A DNA stretch of 64,000 nucleotides, taken from positions 1 to 64,000 of the forward strand of contig JAUNNN010000003.1 in NCBI GenBank assembly GCA_030531435.1, given 5' to 3'. Within the stretch, counting starts at the first letter, position 1, and each line of letters begins with the position of its first letter. The DNA comes from Lachnospiraceae bacterium. GTDB taxonomy: Bacteria > Bacillota > Clostridia > Lachnospirales > Lachnospiraceae. The position numbers and the translations under genes are program-made. Below the pieces are notes generated by a model. The model saw nothing but the letters and a program-made list of their open reading frames with translations. It ran no database searches and was not told where the DNA came from. This document shows, piece by piece, positions 44,545-53,396 of this stretch.

Positions 44545-45342
44545 TTATTCATACGTAGATAATGTATGATAAATCTTTATTTCAACACGTCTATTTTTCT
44601 GACGTCCCTCTGCTGTACTATTATCAGCAATAGGAACATACTCTCCTCTTCCTGAATGTTTGATAATTGCAGGATTTAGAGTCGTGTGATTTATTATATA
44701 TTCAAAGACTGATAATGCTCTGTAGCTACTGAGTATGTTATTGTCTTTAAATATCGAATGATTAATAGGAACATTATCTGTATGACCCTCAATTTCAATA
44801 GTACTTTTTGCATACTTTTCAAGTATAAGTCCTATTTTATTAAGAAGATCATCCGCTCCATCTCTTAAATCAGCTTTACCTGAATCAAATAAAACACCAC
44901 CATTAAGCGATAAAGAAACATATTGTGACGTGAAATCAATATCCACTTCTTTTTGGATATTCTCTTCCATCACCATTTCCTCTATAAGCTCGGCAAGCTC
45001 TTCGGATTCCTTCATCTGTTCTTCCTTTAACTCTTCTAAAGGATCCTCAGCCTCTGGATCTTCCTCTGCCTCTTTACCCATAGTATTCATATATTCATCC
45101 AGCTGGTTAAGCTGCATTACACCGTTTCCAACAAGTAGACCTTCACCTACCGATGTAGAACCCGACGAAAAAATACTAAAGCTATCTGAAAATGATGCTG
45201 CTAACTGTTCAAACTTCTGTGCGTCAAGTGTTGACATTGAAAACAGAAGAACGAAGAAGCAAAGCAACAAATTCATCAGGTCGGAGAAGGTGTTCATCCA
45301 CGCGGCCGCTGGTTTTGGTTCTTCCTCTTTTCTTTTGGCCAT
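44545..45342 (-). CDS. motB: Flagellar motor stator protein MotB
   Basis: The 265-residue protein has a short cytoplasmic start, one membrane helix with the ion-carrying Asp21 (TFSDLMNLLL), an acidic linker (Glu/Asp-rich, about 75-110) and an OmpA-like peptidoglycan-binding domain with EGHTDNVPIN. The start shares one base with the motA stop. Confidence 0.95.
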   Translation of the reverse strand: MAKRKEEEPKPAAAWMNTFSDLMNLLLCFFVLLFSMSTLDAQKFEQLAASFSDSFSIFSSGSTSVGEGLLVGNGVMQLNQLDEYMNTMGKEAEEDPEAEDPLEELKEEQMKESEELAELIEEMVMEENIQKEVDIDFTSQYVSLSLNGGVLFDSGKADLRDGADDLLNKIGLILEKYAKSTIEIEGHTDNVPINHSIFKDNNILSSYRALSVFEYIINHTTLNPAIIKHSGRGEYVPIADNSTAEGRQKNRRVEIKIYHTLSTYE

Positions 45343-46148
45343 TATTCTCCTCCGCCACCATTATCACCGCTCATTGAACTTCGTTCAACTGGTGAAAGGA
45401 ATGACTTGAGCTTTTCCTCTATTACACGAGGATTTTCACCTGCCTGAATTGACAAGAGGCCCTCAATCATTATTTCTTTTACCTGCATTTCTGCATTGTT
45501 TATAACTTTAAGCTTTGTAGCAATAGGTGTACAAATCCAGTTCGCCATAAGTGAACCATAGAATGTTGTAATAAGGGCAACAGCCATGGCAGGACCGATA
45601 GTTGAAGCATCATCCATGTGATATAACATCATAACAAGACCTACAAGTGTACCAACCATACCCCACGCAGGTCCCATTGCCGCAACATTATCCCAGAAGC
45701 CAATGTTCTTCTTATGTCTGTCATCAATACTTACAAGCTCTGTTTCCATAATACCTCTTACAAGGTCAGGATCCGTACCATCAACTACAAGCATGATTCC
45801 TTTTTTGAGAAATGAGTCATCAATATCACCAGCAGCTTCTTCTAGCGAAAGAAGTCCTTCTTTTCTGGCAACATTTGATAATTCAATGATTTTTTTAATT
45901 ATACCCGCCGCATCTAATGATGGTAGCTTAAACGCTATTCCGATGCTTTTAAGTCCTCCGATGAATTCCTTCATAGTACAGCCTGTTAATACGGCTGCGA
46001 AGGCACCACCTACAGTAATCATAATTGACTGGGCATCAATGAAGTACTTGATACCAGCAGGTCCATCCTGACCTAAGAAAATAGATATGATTACGAAAGC
46101 GATACAGAGAACAACACCAATTAATGTAGCTATGTCCAAAACGCCCAC
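45342..46148 (-). CDS. motA: Flagellar motor stator protein MotA
   Basis: The 268-residue protein has four membrane helices and the MotA cytoplasmic loop (ARKEGLLSLEEAAGDIDDSFLKKGIMLVVDGTD). The conserved segment GPAWGMVGTLVGLVMMLYHM precedes the third and fourth helices. It forms the ion channel stator with MotB. Its presence inside the operon is usual for Clostridia and unlike Bacillus. Confidence 0.96.
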   Translation of the reverse strand: MGVLDIATLIGVVLCIAFVIISIFLGQDGPAGIKYFIDAQSIMITVGGAFAAVLTGCTMKEFIGGLKSIGIAFKLPSLDAAGIIKKIIELSNVARKEGLLSLEEAAGDIDDSFLKKGIMLVVDGTDPDLVRGIMETELVSIDDRHKKNIGFWDNVAAMGPAWGMVGTLVGLVMMLYHMDDASTIGPAMAVALITTFYGSLMANWICTPIATKLKVINNAEMQVKEIMIEGLLSIQAGENPRVIEEKLKSFLSPVERSSMSGDNGGGGE

Positions 46149-46152
46149 CTAC

Positions 46153-46338
46153 CTAATTCACATAAATATCCCTTTTATAAGATATTACTAAATTTTTAAC
46201 TTCTTGTCTACGTTCTTTTACAATAAATTTCTTGCCATTGACAAGGGTTATAACAGTATCTGGGTTCTCTTCTATTGTTTCAATCAAATCACTGTTGATG
46301 AGAAATGTCGTACCGTTCATTTTCGTCAATTCTACCAT
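46153..46338 (-). CDS. flbD: Flagellar protein FlbD
   Basis: This 61-residue protein matches the FlbD/SwrD family: it begins MVELTKMNGTTFLINSDLIETIEE and has the VITLVNGKKFIVKE hairpin. SwrD of Bacillus raises motor power. It lies four bases upstream of motA, which fits a stator link. Confidence 0.92.
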   Translation of the reverse strand: MVELTKMNGTTFLINSDLIETIEENPDTVITLVNGKKFIVKERRQEVKNLVISYKRDIYVN

Positions 46339-46384
46339 ATTTATACCCTCGTTTTTGTGGATATTTTTTTCTTGTTTTCATGCC

Positions 46385-46425
46385 AAAATCCCGAAATGAA
46401 GGATGAGCCTTCATCTCGGGATTTT
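46385..46425 (-). terminator. Strong hairpin inside the flagellar operon (after flgE)
   Basis: AATCCCGAAATGAAGG (46387-46402) and CCTTCATCTCGGGATT (46408-46423) form a 16-bp stem with one mismatch and loop ATGAG. On the minus strand it is followed by only four T residues. It is therefore a partial terminator or RNA-stability element separating rod/hook genes from motor and export genes. Confidence 0.75.
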
Positions 46426-46441
46426 ATAATCATCTATTTAA

Positions 46442-47863
46442 TTATCTCTTAAGGTTTACTAATTCTTCAATCATTGAGTCAGAAACTGTAATGATTCTTG
46501 AGTTAGCCTGGAAACCTCTCTGTGTAGTAATCATATCTGTGAACTCTGCTGAAAGGTCAACATTTGACATTTCAAGAACACCTGAGTTCATCTTGCCAGC
46601 GCCATCTGCTGTAATATCCTTACCAATACCATCAAATTCACCTGAGTTCTGTGTTGGTGAGTAAAGGTTATCTCCTACCTTTTCAAGACCTGATGGGTTA
46701 GCAAAGTTTGCAACTGCGATCTGTCCAAGAAGCTTTGTAGTACCGTTATCGTATGATCCGTAAATCTTACCATCCTGCTGAATAGCGATACCTGACATCT
46801 TACCCATCTTACGTCCCTTATAACCGCCATCTTTTGTACCACCATGACCAGCTACTGTAGATGTACCGTTGTTGTCGTACATTGTAAGTGTTTTAAGATC
46901 CAGCCTAACAACACCTGCACCTACACCAGTTGTTGCATCTTCTGGCTCCTGAACTGATCCAAGTGCTGCTACCTGAGCTCCGAACTGGATATCAAGTGTA
47001 CCTGGAGCTGCCGGAGTAATAATCTGTCCTGTCTTAGGATCAAAACTAATAGCTGCTGCTGCAGCGCCACCAATTGTAGCAGTTAAGTTTGTAGTTCCAT
47101 CGTGCATAATATCAACGCCATCAGAATTTAACACTTTTTTAATGGCTATGTTATACATTCCTTCGCCAAGCTTTGTCTTCGTAGCATCACCATCAGCATA
47201 GTCTGTAATAGACGCCTGTACAATATAGTTATATCCAAGTGCATCATAAACTGAGATATTTACAAGTCTTCCATCATCAGATGATACAGCTGGATCATTT
47301 TTATCAATAACACCATCAAGATATGCTCTTGAAGTTCTCTCAGGTGCTGATACTAAATTATCAGGAGCCATAACCTGAAGCTTAGATACGTTATTAACGA
47401 TTACATCATCAGGATTATCCTTTGTAGCTTCATTTGGCTGCCAACCCATTACTGTGAAACCGTTTGATGTCATTGCAAGGTTACCAGCACCATCAATATA
47501 AAATGCACCTGCACGTGTGAAATAGTTTGTAGAACCATCAGATACTATAAAGAAGCTATCACCTGAAATCTGAAGATCAGTGGCATTTCCTGTTGTCTGT
47601 GAAGCACCTGCTGCAGTGATATTTGTATTAATTGCTCCAAGTGATGTACCAAGACCAATCTGCTTTGGGTTAATACCGCCACGTCCTGTTTCTGCGTTTG
47701 CTGCAGAAGCGTTAGCTGTTGTCTGATACATAAGTTCCTGGAATGTTGCATTACTTGATTTGTAAGCTACTGTATTTACGTTTGCGATATTGTTACCAAT
47801 AACGTCCATTCTTGTCTGGTGTGTCTTAAGACCTGCTACACCAGAGAAAAGTGATCTCATCAT
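46442..47863 (-). CDS. flgE: Flagellar hook protein FlgE
   Basis: The 473-residue protein has the N-terminal rod/hook signature LFSGVAGLKTHQTRMDVIGNNIANVNTVAYK, a FlgE central domain (SYDNGTTKLLGQIAVANFANPSGL) and the C-terminal heptad end (EMSNVDLSAEFTDMITTQRGFQANSR). It polymerises into the hook. AGGAGG lies ten bases before the first ATG; the next codon is also ATG. Confidence 0.95.
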   Translation of the reverse strand: MMRSLFSGVAGLKTHQTRMDVIGNNIANVNTVAYKSSNATFQELMYQTTANASAANAETGRGGINPKQIGLGTSLGAINTNITAAGASQTTGNATDLQISGDSFFIVSDGSTNYFTRAGAFYIDGAGNLAMTSNGFTVMGWQPNEATKDNPDDVIVNNVSKLQVMAPDNLVSAPERTSRAYLDGVIDKNDPAVSSDDGRLVNISVYDALGYNYIVQASITDYADGDATKTKLGEGMYNIAIKKVLNSDGVDIMHDGTTNLTATIGGAAAAAISFDPKTGQIITPAAPGTLDIQFGAQVAALGSVQEPEDATTGVGAGVVRLDLKTLTMYDNNGTSTVAGHGGTKDGGYKGRKMGKMSGIAIQQDGKIYGSYDNGTTKLLGQIAVANFANPSGLEKVGDNLYSPTQNSGEFDGIGKDITADGAGKMNSGVLEMSNVDLSAEFTDMITTQRGFQANSRIITVSDSMIEELVNLKR

Positions 47864-47937
47864 AATTAAATGACCTCCTTAGTCTAATTCATCCCGTCTG
47901 TCATTCGGGGATGTACAGCCTCCGTTAGGTCCGGCTG

Positions 47938-48336
47938 TTATGCTATTACCGCTCCGTCTATATTCGTGAACACATTTTCGTCTGAACTGTTCTGATCCAT
48001 TGCGGTGATTACTGTGTTATTTCTTGTGTTTACTATGAATGCAAGTTCATCAACAAGAACGAGCGATTCATTTATTCCCTTCTCAAAAGCTTTCTGCGTC
48101 CCTGCATTAAGTCTACCAAGCTGACCTTGTGATAACTCAATGTGCCTGTCGCTTAACCTGTTAGCTGCATGTTTTGAAAATCTGACTGGACTTTCTGCTT
48201 CAAGCTGCTTTGTTTTAAATATATCTGAAAATGATTGTCCATTTTCATTTACTGTTTTAGGCTTATTTGTATTTTGTCCTAAATACTGGCCTGCGACCTG
48301 CTCTATTGAAGGAAATTGATTTTTTATAACATTCAT
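47938..48336 (-). CDS. TIGR02530 family flagellar operon protein
   Basis: The 132-residue protein contains VRFSKHAANRLSDRHIELS and AFIVNTRNNTVITAMD, the core of the TIGR02530 flagellar operon family that occurs between flgD and flgE in Firmicutes. The function is not settled; a hook-assembly role is suggested by position. Confidence 0.88.
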   Translation of the reverse strand: MNVIKNQFPSIEQVAGQYLGQNTNKPKTVNENGQSFSDIFKTKQLEAESPVRFSKHAANRLSDRHIELSQGQLGRLNAGTQKAFEKGINESLVLVDELAFIVNTRNNTVITAMDQNSSDENVFTNIDGAVIA

Positions 48337-48364
48337 AATCTAATCTCCTTTTGAATCCATTCAA

Positions 48365-49090
48365 TTAAGCTTCTGTTTCATCAGATTCTTCTTTAGCATC
48401 CTCATTATTACTAGATGTTTCTTTTTCTTTTGCAAGAAGTTCTGCCATCTTTTCTTCGTAAGTCTTAAATGTCATAAGATCTGACTGTGAAATGTATGAC
48501 TTCTGATAATCATTAAGTGTATCGTATACTCTTCTGATGTTTTCAACTATTGGAGCCTCTGTAGTAGTTAAGGCTTCAAGTGAAGGTAATGACTTAACTG
48601 CCTGAGTAAACTGTGCTGATAATAAGCTAGCTTCTAAGTACTCAGAATCAACTGCTTCCTTAAGTGAGCTTAATGGATAAGATGTTCCGTTGATTGAAAG
48701 GAAAGCTTCGCCTTCTTTTATTTCTACTGAATCAACCTTACCTGAAACATCGCTGCCCTGATAATCAACTGTTACGTAGTTACCAATAAGTGCTGTTGCT
48801 CTCTGTAAATCAGCTGCTGTACTCATGTTTGCCATTGAAGCACTCATGTTCTGCATCTGCTCAAGACTAGAGAAACTTGCAAGCTGTGAAATATACTCAG
48901 TATTGTCTGTTGGCTCTAGCGGATCCTGATACTGCATCTGTGCCACTAAAAGCTGAAGAAATGCCTCTTTATCAAGTTCACCACCAGGAGTTTTACTATC
49001 TGAAATCTTTTTCTTGATAGAACCATCAAGTTCTGTCTTAGTATAAGAACTTGTTACTTTTCCATCCTCGACATTTGCTATATATGCCAT
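48365..49090 (-). CDS. flgD: Hook cap protein FlgD with an added helical module
   Basis: The 241-residue protein has the FlgD N-terminal core (LDKEAFLQLLVAQMQYQDPLEPTDN near residue 38, then SSLEQMQNM) and the beta-rich middle with VDSVEI. It guides FlgE polymerisation. The part from about residue 165 to 222 is not normal for FlgD: it has the pattern of short three-helix modules seen in Gram-positive surface proteins (V.N.R.VYDTLNDYQK.Y). The end is a Glu/Ser-rich tail. Confidence 0.9.
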   Translation of the reverse strand: MAYIANVEDGKVTSSYTKTELDGSIKKKISDSKTPGGELDKEAFLQLLVAQMQYQDPLEPTDNTEYISQLASFSSLEQMQNMSASMANMSTAADLQRATALIGNYVTVDYQGSDVSGKVDSVEIKEGEAFLSINGTSYPLSSLKEAVDSEYLEASLLSAQFTQAVKSLPSLEALTTTEAPIVENIRRVYDTLNDYQKSYISQSDLMTFKTYEEKMAELLAKEKETSSNNEDAKEESDETEA

Positions 49091-49111
49091 TTTATTCTCC
49101 TTTCTTTAGAA

Positions 49112-50626
49112 TTATACGGTGTAGCTGACGGTGTTACCGTTCATTTCCATCACCTTTGCCTCCATTAATTCTTCATCATCTAAATCATCTAAAGAATCGA
49201 GGCTTGATAAATCAATGTTTCTTCTCTTTGAACTCTTCTGTCCGTTTTCCTTGTTGTTTTCAGGTGTATTTCCTTCTGTGCCTTTATCAAGGTTGTAATT
49301 TGCAACTGTTACTTCAATTGCGCTTACCTTTGTACCAGCTTCATTAAGTGTTTCCTGAAGTGTTAATAGCTGATTTTCAAGAACTGCCTTAACTGCTTCA
49401 TTCTGTACTGTAAACTGAGCTGTAATCTGACCATTCTGAGAAATAACCTGCATGTTTACTGTTCCAAGGCTTGCTGGATGGAGTTGCATTTCCATTGATG
49501 TTGAGTTTGCTGTAATATTTACTTTTACAAACTCTGTAACCTGTCTCATGATGTTTTCTGTATCTGCTACATTGCTGTATGATTCAACTACTTCTACAAC
49601 ATCTGCTACAGTATTACTTGTTACCTCATTAACAACTGTGAAAAATTCACTATGCTGTTCATTGTGGTTATCTTCTTTGGCATTATTATCACTCTTGTTT
49701 TCTGTATCAGTGACAATTTTCTTTATTGCCTCATCAGTAACTGGCGCTTCTGTTTTTTCTACGTTAACCTCAACTTTAATTTCCTTTTTGTCTTCCTGGA
49801 TGTTAGAAGTATTTACTGTATCTACCTGTTTTGCATCATCTGATATCTTTACAGGTTCTGCCTTTACTACTTCACTTTCATCATCCATGTTAACTGTCAT
49901 TGATGGCTCATTTACTGTTACGTCGGCATTAGCAATAGTCTCGATAATATTGTTTTCAGTATCATCTGTGGCTTTGTTTTCTGCTTCAGTATTAACAGGT
50001 TTTAATTCCATCACCTCATCGCTAACTTCTTCAAACAACTTTTCATCAGTTACGATATTCTGAAATGCCTCATCAGTAATTCCATATTCTGAAATAATCT
50101 CATTCTTAAGATCATTCATCATATCTACTAAATCATTCATTCCTTCGTAAAGATCAACATCTGTAAGAAGCATTACTGAATCTTCTGTCTTTGTAACTGT
50201 CATTAATAGATTTCTTAAATCTACCTGATTGAATAAATCTGCAAAAGTCATGCCAAGCATTTCCATTGCTTCTTCTATGTCTTCATCAGTTACATCGAAC
50301 TTTTCTTTAATCTCTGAAACGATTTTCTTAACATCTTCTGTAATTTCCTTTACAGCTGACATTTCTTCGTTTTTATCAAGAGATTCTCTTTCTGGCTGCT
50401 GTTTACTTTCTGCCACTTCCTTGACAGGTTTATTTCCAGCTACCTGTGTGCTTTGACTTGCTTTGTTATCAAGATTCATCTCACCAGACTTCCCTGCTGT
50501 TGAGTTTAAAGTATCTGCAAAGCTCATCTCTGCGTTTTGACTTGCCTGAGTATTGTTTTGTCCTACTCCTGCAAGCATTGCTTGATTCGTTCCAAATAGA
50601 ACGCTTGCTGCATTTGTCTTCAACAA
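49112..50626 (-). CDS. fliK: Flagellar hook-length control protein FliK
   Basis: The 504-residue protein is long and low in complexity (Glu, Asn, Thr, Val) up to about residue 360 and carries the Flg_hook C-terminal domain (LHPASLGTVNMQVISQNG..AQF, about 375-455). FliK measures hook length and triggers the FlhB switch. Translation starts with TTG at 50626, supported by AGGAGG seven bases upstream. Confidence 0.92.
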   Translation of the reverse strand: MLKTNAASVLFGTNQAMLAGVGQNNTQASQNAEMSFADTLNSTAGKSGEMNLDNKASQSTQVAGNKPVKEVAESKQQPERESLDKNEEMSAVKEITEDVKKIVSEIKEKFDVTDEDIEEAMEMLGMTFADLFNQVDLRNLLMTVTKTEDSVMLLTDVDLYEGMNDLVDMMNDLKNEIISEYGITDEAFQNIVTDEKLFEEVSDEVMELKPVNTEAENKATDDTENNIIETIANADVTVNEPSMTVNMDDESEVVKAEPVKISDDAKQVDTVNTSNIQEDKKEIKVEVNVEKTEAPVTDEAIKKIVTDTENKSDNNAKEDNHNEQHSEFFTVVNEVTSNTVADVVEVVESYSNVADTENIMRQVTEFVKVNITANSTSMEMQLHPASLGTVNMQVISQNGQITAQFTVQNEAVKAVLENQLLTLQETLNEAGTKVSAIEVTVANYNLDKGTEGNTPENNKENGQKSSKRRNIDLSSLDSLDDLDDEELMEAKVMEMNGNTVSYTV

Positions 50627-50721
50627 TAGAATTCCTCCTCTCTTCAGTTTTCAATGTGCGCTGGAGTTATGTAAACCCCCTTGTCATTACTGCATTATTT
50701 GCATTTTTCATGACAATATTT

Positions 50722-50748
50722 TTATCGACTTTTCAGGCTTTTTTCTTA
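50722..50748 (-). promoter_or_regulatory. Possible sigma-28 promoter ahead of fliK
   Basis: On the minus strand TAAG (50745-50748), 15 bases, then GTCGATAA (50722-50729), close to the TAAA/GCCGATAT pattern. It lies in the 150-base gap between the YlxF-like gene and fliK, the widest gap in the early part of the operon. Confidence 0.35.
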
Positions 50749-50778
50749 ACCCAAAAATCGAAAAAATTTAAATATATT

Positions 50779-51615
50779 TTAATATGCTGGATCCATAATT
50801 TTTGTAATCTGAGATGCCACCTCTGAATCCATTACACCGAGTATTTTCGATCTTGGTTGTGCATCCATTTCGCCAAGTATTTTTGCAACTAAATCAAGGT
50901 TATCAACCATCATTTCAAAAATAGCTGCCGCCTGTTTTGGTTTCATTTCGCTATAAGCTTTAACGTAATCAGCAAGAGCTCCATCAGTTTCTAACTGCTG
51001 AATAACCTGTCTGTAAATATATTCAGCATTATCAGGATCTATGTCCTCATAATATTTTTTATATTCTTCAGGCGTAGGCGCATTTTCTCCAAATACTACT
51101 TCCTCATAAAATTCTGTCTTAAGCTTCTGGAACTCAACCTGACTATCCTCAAAAGTCTGAAGACGTCTTATTTCTTCCTTAAGCTTTGCTATTTCTTCGG
51201 ATTCAACCTCTGATGTATTATCTTTCTTAAGACTCTCTATTTCATTTCTTAATGATCTAATCTCTGTAAGGGCGTCCTCTAAATTGTCAAACTCAGGTCC
51301 CTCAAGCTCTTCATCGATATTATCAGGAAGAATCTTATTAATTCCTGGGACATCCTTAAAAATTGGATATAAAACTGATGAACCAAAGCCGCCTACATCA
51401 AGCTTTACTAAAAGCGCAAGAATCGCAAGCCAGATAATGACAATAAACACAACAATGAAAGCAGCAAAAATTCCACCGCCTTCTTCCTCTTCGTCAGCAT
51501 CCATATACATAGCGCCAGCATCTGACACAGTTGCATCAAAGCTTCCGCCCTTCTTTTTATCTTTTTTCTTTTTCTTCTTACCCTGTTCTTCTTCTAAAAC
51601 TTCTTCGTCTGCCAT
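50779..51615 (-). CDS. YlxF/MotE-like flagellar protein with MgtE_N-type domain
   Basis: The 278-residue protein has a Lys-rich cytoplasmic start, a membrane helix (about residues 49-70), a coiled coil (about 110-175) and a C-terminal MgtE intracellular-type helical domain (PKQAAAIFEMMVDNLDLVAKIL..M). The same parts occur in YlxF, which lies between fliJ and fliK in Bacillus, and in MotE-type proteins. The exact job is not known. Confidence 0.82.
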   Translation of the reverse strand: MADEEVLEEEQGKKKKKKDKKKGGSFDATVSDAGAMYMDADEEEEGGGIFAAFIVVFIVIIWLAILALLVKLDVGGFGSSVLYPIFKDVPGINKILPDNIDEELEGPEFDNLEDALTEIRSLRNEIESLKKDNTSEVESEEIAKLKEEIRRLQTFEDSQVEFQKLKTEFYEEVVFGENAPTPEEYKKYYEDIDPDNAEYIYRQVIQQLETDGALADYVKAYSEMKPKQAAAIFEMMVDNLDLVAKILGEMDAQPRSKILGVMDSEVASQITKIMDPAY

Positions 51616-51642
51616 TTTTTACCTATCTTTCTTTAAGTATTA

Positions 51643-52089
51643 TTACGTCAGATTCTGTCCAAACCTGTAGCTTACAAGTTCATCTATTTCTTTTGATTCT
51701 TTCGCTGCTTCTTCCTGCATGAACACTTCAAACTGCTTTTCTTTAAGTTTTTCATGTGTCTTAACATCCTGCATTGCTTCCTGAAGCAGAACTCTTTTTT
51801 CTTCAAGAACCCTTTCTGCATATCTAACCTGAAGGACCTGGTCTTCAATAAGTCCCTTCATGGATTCTATTGCAGCAGTGGTTTCGTTTATTTTTACTAT
51901 ATCAAGAGCTCCGGCATAAAGACCTTTTAAATAGTCTTCGTAGCCATCCTTTCTCTTAATAAGCTGATTTAATTTTTCTTCCTCTTCATTAACTTTGGCT
52001 GCAGCAATAGCAAATTCATTTCTCGCCTGAGTTTCAAGCTTCTGTTTTACTGCCAGAATGTTCTGCATTCTGTATCTGAATCTTGCCAT
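51643..52089 (-). CDS. fliJ: Flagellar export chaperone/stalk protein FliJ
   Basis: The 148-residue protein is almost entirely coiled coil and opens RFRYRMQNILAVKQKLETQA, typical of FliJ. It is the central stalk of the FliI ATPase. Its start shares one base with the fliI stop. Confidence 0.9.
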   Translation of the reverse strand: MARFRYRMQNILAVKQKLETQARNEFAIAAAKVNEEEEKLNQLIKRKDGYEDYLKGLYAGALDIVKINETTAAIESMKGLIEDQVLQVRYAERVLEEKRVLLQEAMQDVKTHEKLKEKQFEVFMQEEAAKESKEIDELVSYRFGQNLT

Positions 52090-53387
52090 TAGAACAATGC
52101 CTCCAGCATTTCAAGTTCTTCATCAAAGGTATATCTTGAGTCAACATCCTGACACAAATACTCATTAATGCTGTTTATTTTTTCAATAGCATAATCAATA
52201 TTAGGATTTGCTCCAGATTTATACGCACCGATATTTATAAGGTCTTCAGCTTCATTATATGTTGCTAGTACATTTTTTAGTCTACCTGCTGCCGCCTTAT
52301 GTTCTTTTGTTGCAATCTGTGACATACAACGGCTAATAGACTGAAGTACATCAATAGCAGGATAATGATTTTTATGACCAAGTTTTCTGTCTAGCATAAT
52401 ATGTCCATCAAGAATTGATCTTGCTGTATCAGTAATTGGCTCATTAAAATCATCGCCATCTACAAGAACTGTATAAAGACCAGTAATTGAACCGACTTCA
52501 CCATTTCCAGCTCTTTCAAGAAGCTTTGGCATCTGAGCGTACACGCTTGGGGGATATCCTCTTGTAACAGGAGGCTCTCCTGAAGCAAGTCCAATTTCTC
52601 TTTGTGCCATAGAAAAACGAGTTAGGGAGTCCATCATAAGCAAAACATCCCTTCCCTGATCTCTAAAATATTCTGCAATGGCAGTTGCAGTCTGAGCAGC
52701 CTTTCTTCTAACAAGAGCTGGCTTATCAGATGTAGCCACTACAAGAACAGAACGTCTCATACCTTCTTCACCAAGGTCTCGCTCTATAAATTCTCTAACT
52801 TCTCTTCCTCGCTCTCCAATAAGAGCAATAACATTTATATCAGCCTTAGTATTTCTTGCAAACATACCAAGGAGTGTAGACTTACCAACACCAGAACCAG
52901 CGAATATTCCAATACGCTGACCCTTTCCTATTGTCATTAATCCATCAACAGCCTTAACGCCAAGTGGAAGTGGATCACTAATGATTACCCTCTTTAACGG
53001 ATCTGGCGCAGGAGCCTCTATAGGATAACTGGCTGTTCCCTGATACTCTTCACCATTAATTGGTCTACCAATTCCATCAAGAGTCATTCCAAGCATTTCC
53101 TCTCCAACTGAAACGCTTAATGGATAGCCAAGATTTTCTACAATACATCCAGAACCTATACCCTCTGTATTATCAAAAGGCATAAGAAGTGTCTTCCCAT
53201 CCTTAAAACCAATAACCTCTGCACTTACATATTTTCCTGATTCTTCATCAACAATAATACGGCAAAGGTCATCAAGCTTTGCATCTGGACCATTTGATTC
53301 AATAGTTAATCCAACTACATTAACGACTTTTCCAAGTCGTTTAAAATAGGATTTTTGTATAACATTATTATACTTATTAAGATTCAA
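52089..53387 (-). CDS. fliI: Flagellum-specific ATPase FliI
   Basis: The 432-residue ATPase has Walker A GIFAGSGVGKSTLLG, GERGREVREFIE, LLMMDSLTRFSMAQREIGLASGEPP and the MPKLLERAG motif of the F1-like family. It unfolds and releases export substrates at the gate. Its neighbours fliH and fliJ encode its partners. Confidence 0.97.
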   Translation of the reverse strand: MNLNKYNNVIQKSYFKRLGKVVNVVGLTIESNGPDAKLDDLCRIIVDEESGKYVSAEVIGFKDGKTLLMPFDNTEGIGSGCIVENLGYPLSVSVGEEMLGMTLDGIGRPINGEEYQGTASYPIEAPAPDPLKRVIISDPLPLGVKAVDGLMTIGKGQRIGIFAGSGVGKSTLLGMFARNTKADINVIALIGERGREVREFIERDLGEEGMRRSVLVVATSDKPALVRRKAAQTATAIAEYFRDQGRDVLLMMDSLTRFSMAQREIGLASGEPPVTRGYPPSVYAQMPKLLERAGNGEVGSITGLYTVLVDGDDFNEPITDTARSILDGHIMLDRKLGHKNHYPAIDVLQSISRCMSQIATKEHKAAAGRLKNVLATYNEAEDLINIGAYKSGANPNIDYAIEKINSINEYLCQDVDSRYTFDEELEMLEALF

Positions 53388-53396
53388 TGTGATTCC

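Noticed and set aside
49452-50063. 203-codon plus-strand frame opposite fliK
   Set aside because: Its Ser/Thr/Val-rich composition results from the reverse complement of the low-complexity fliK repeat region.
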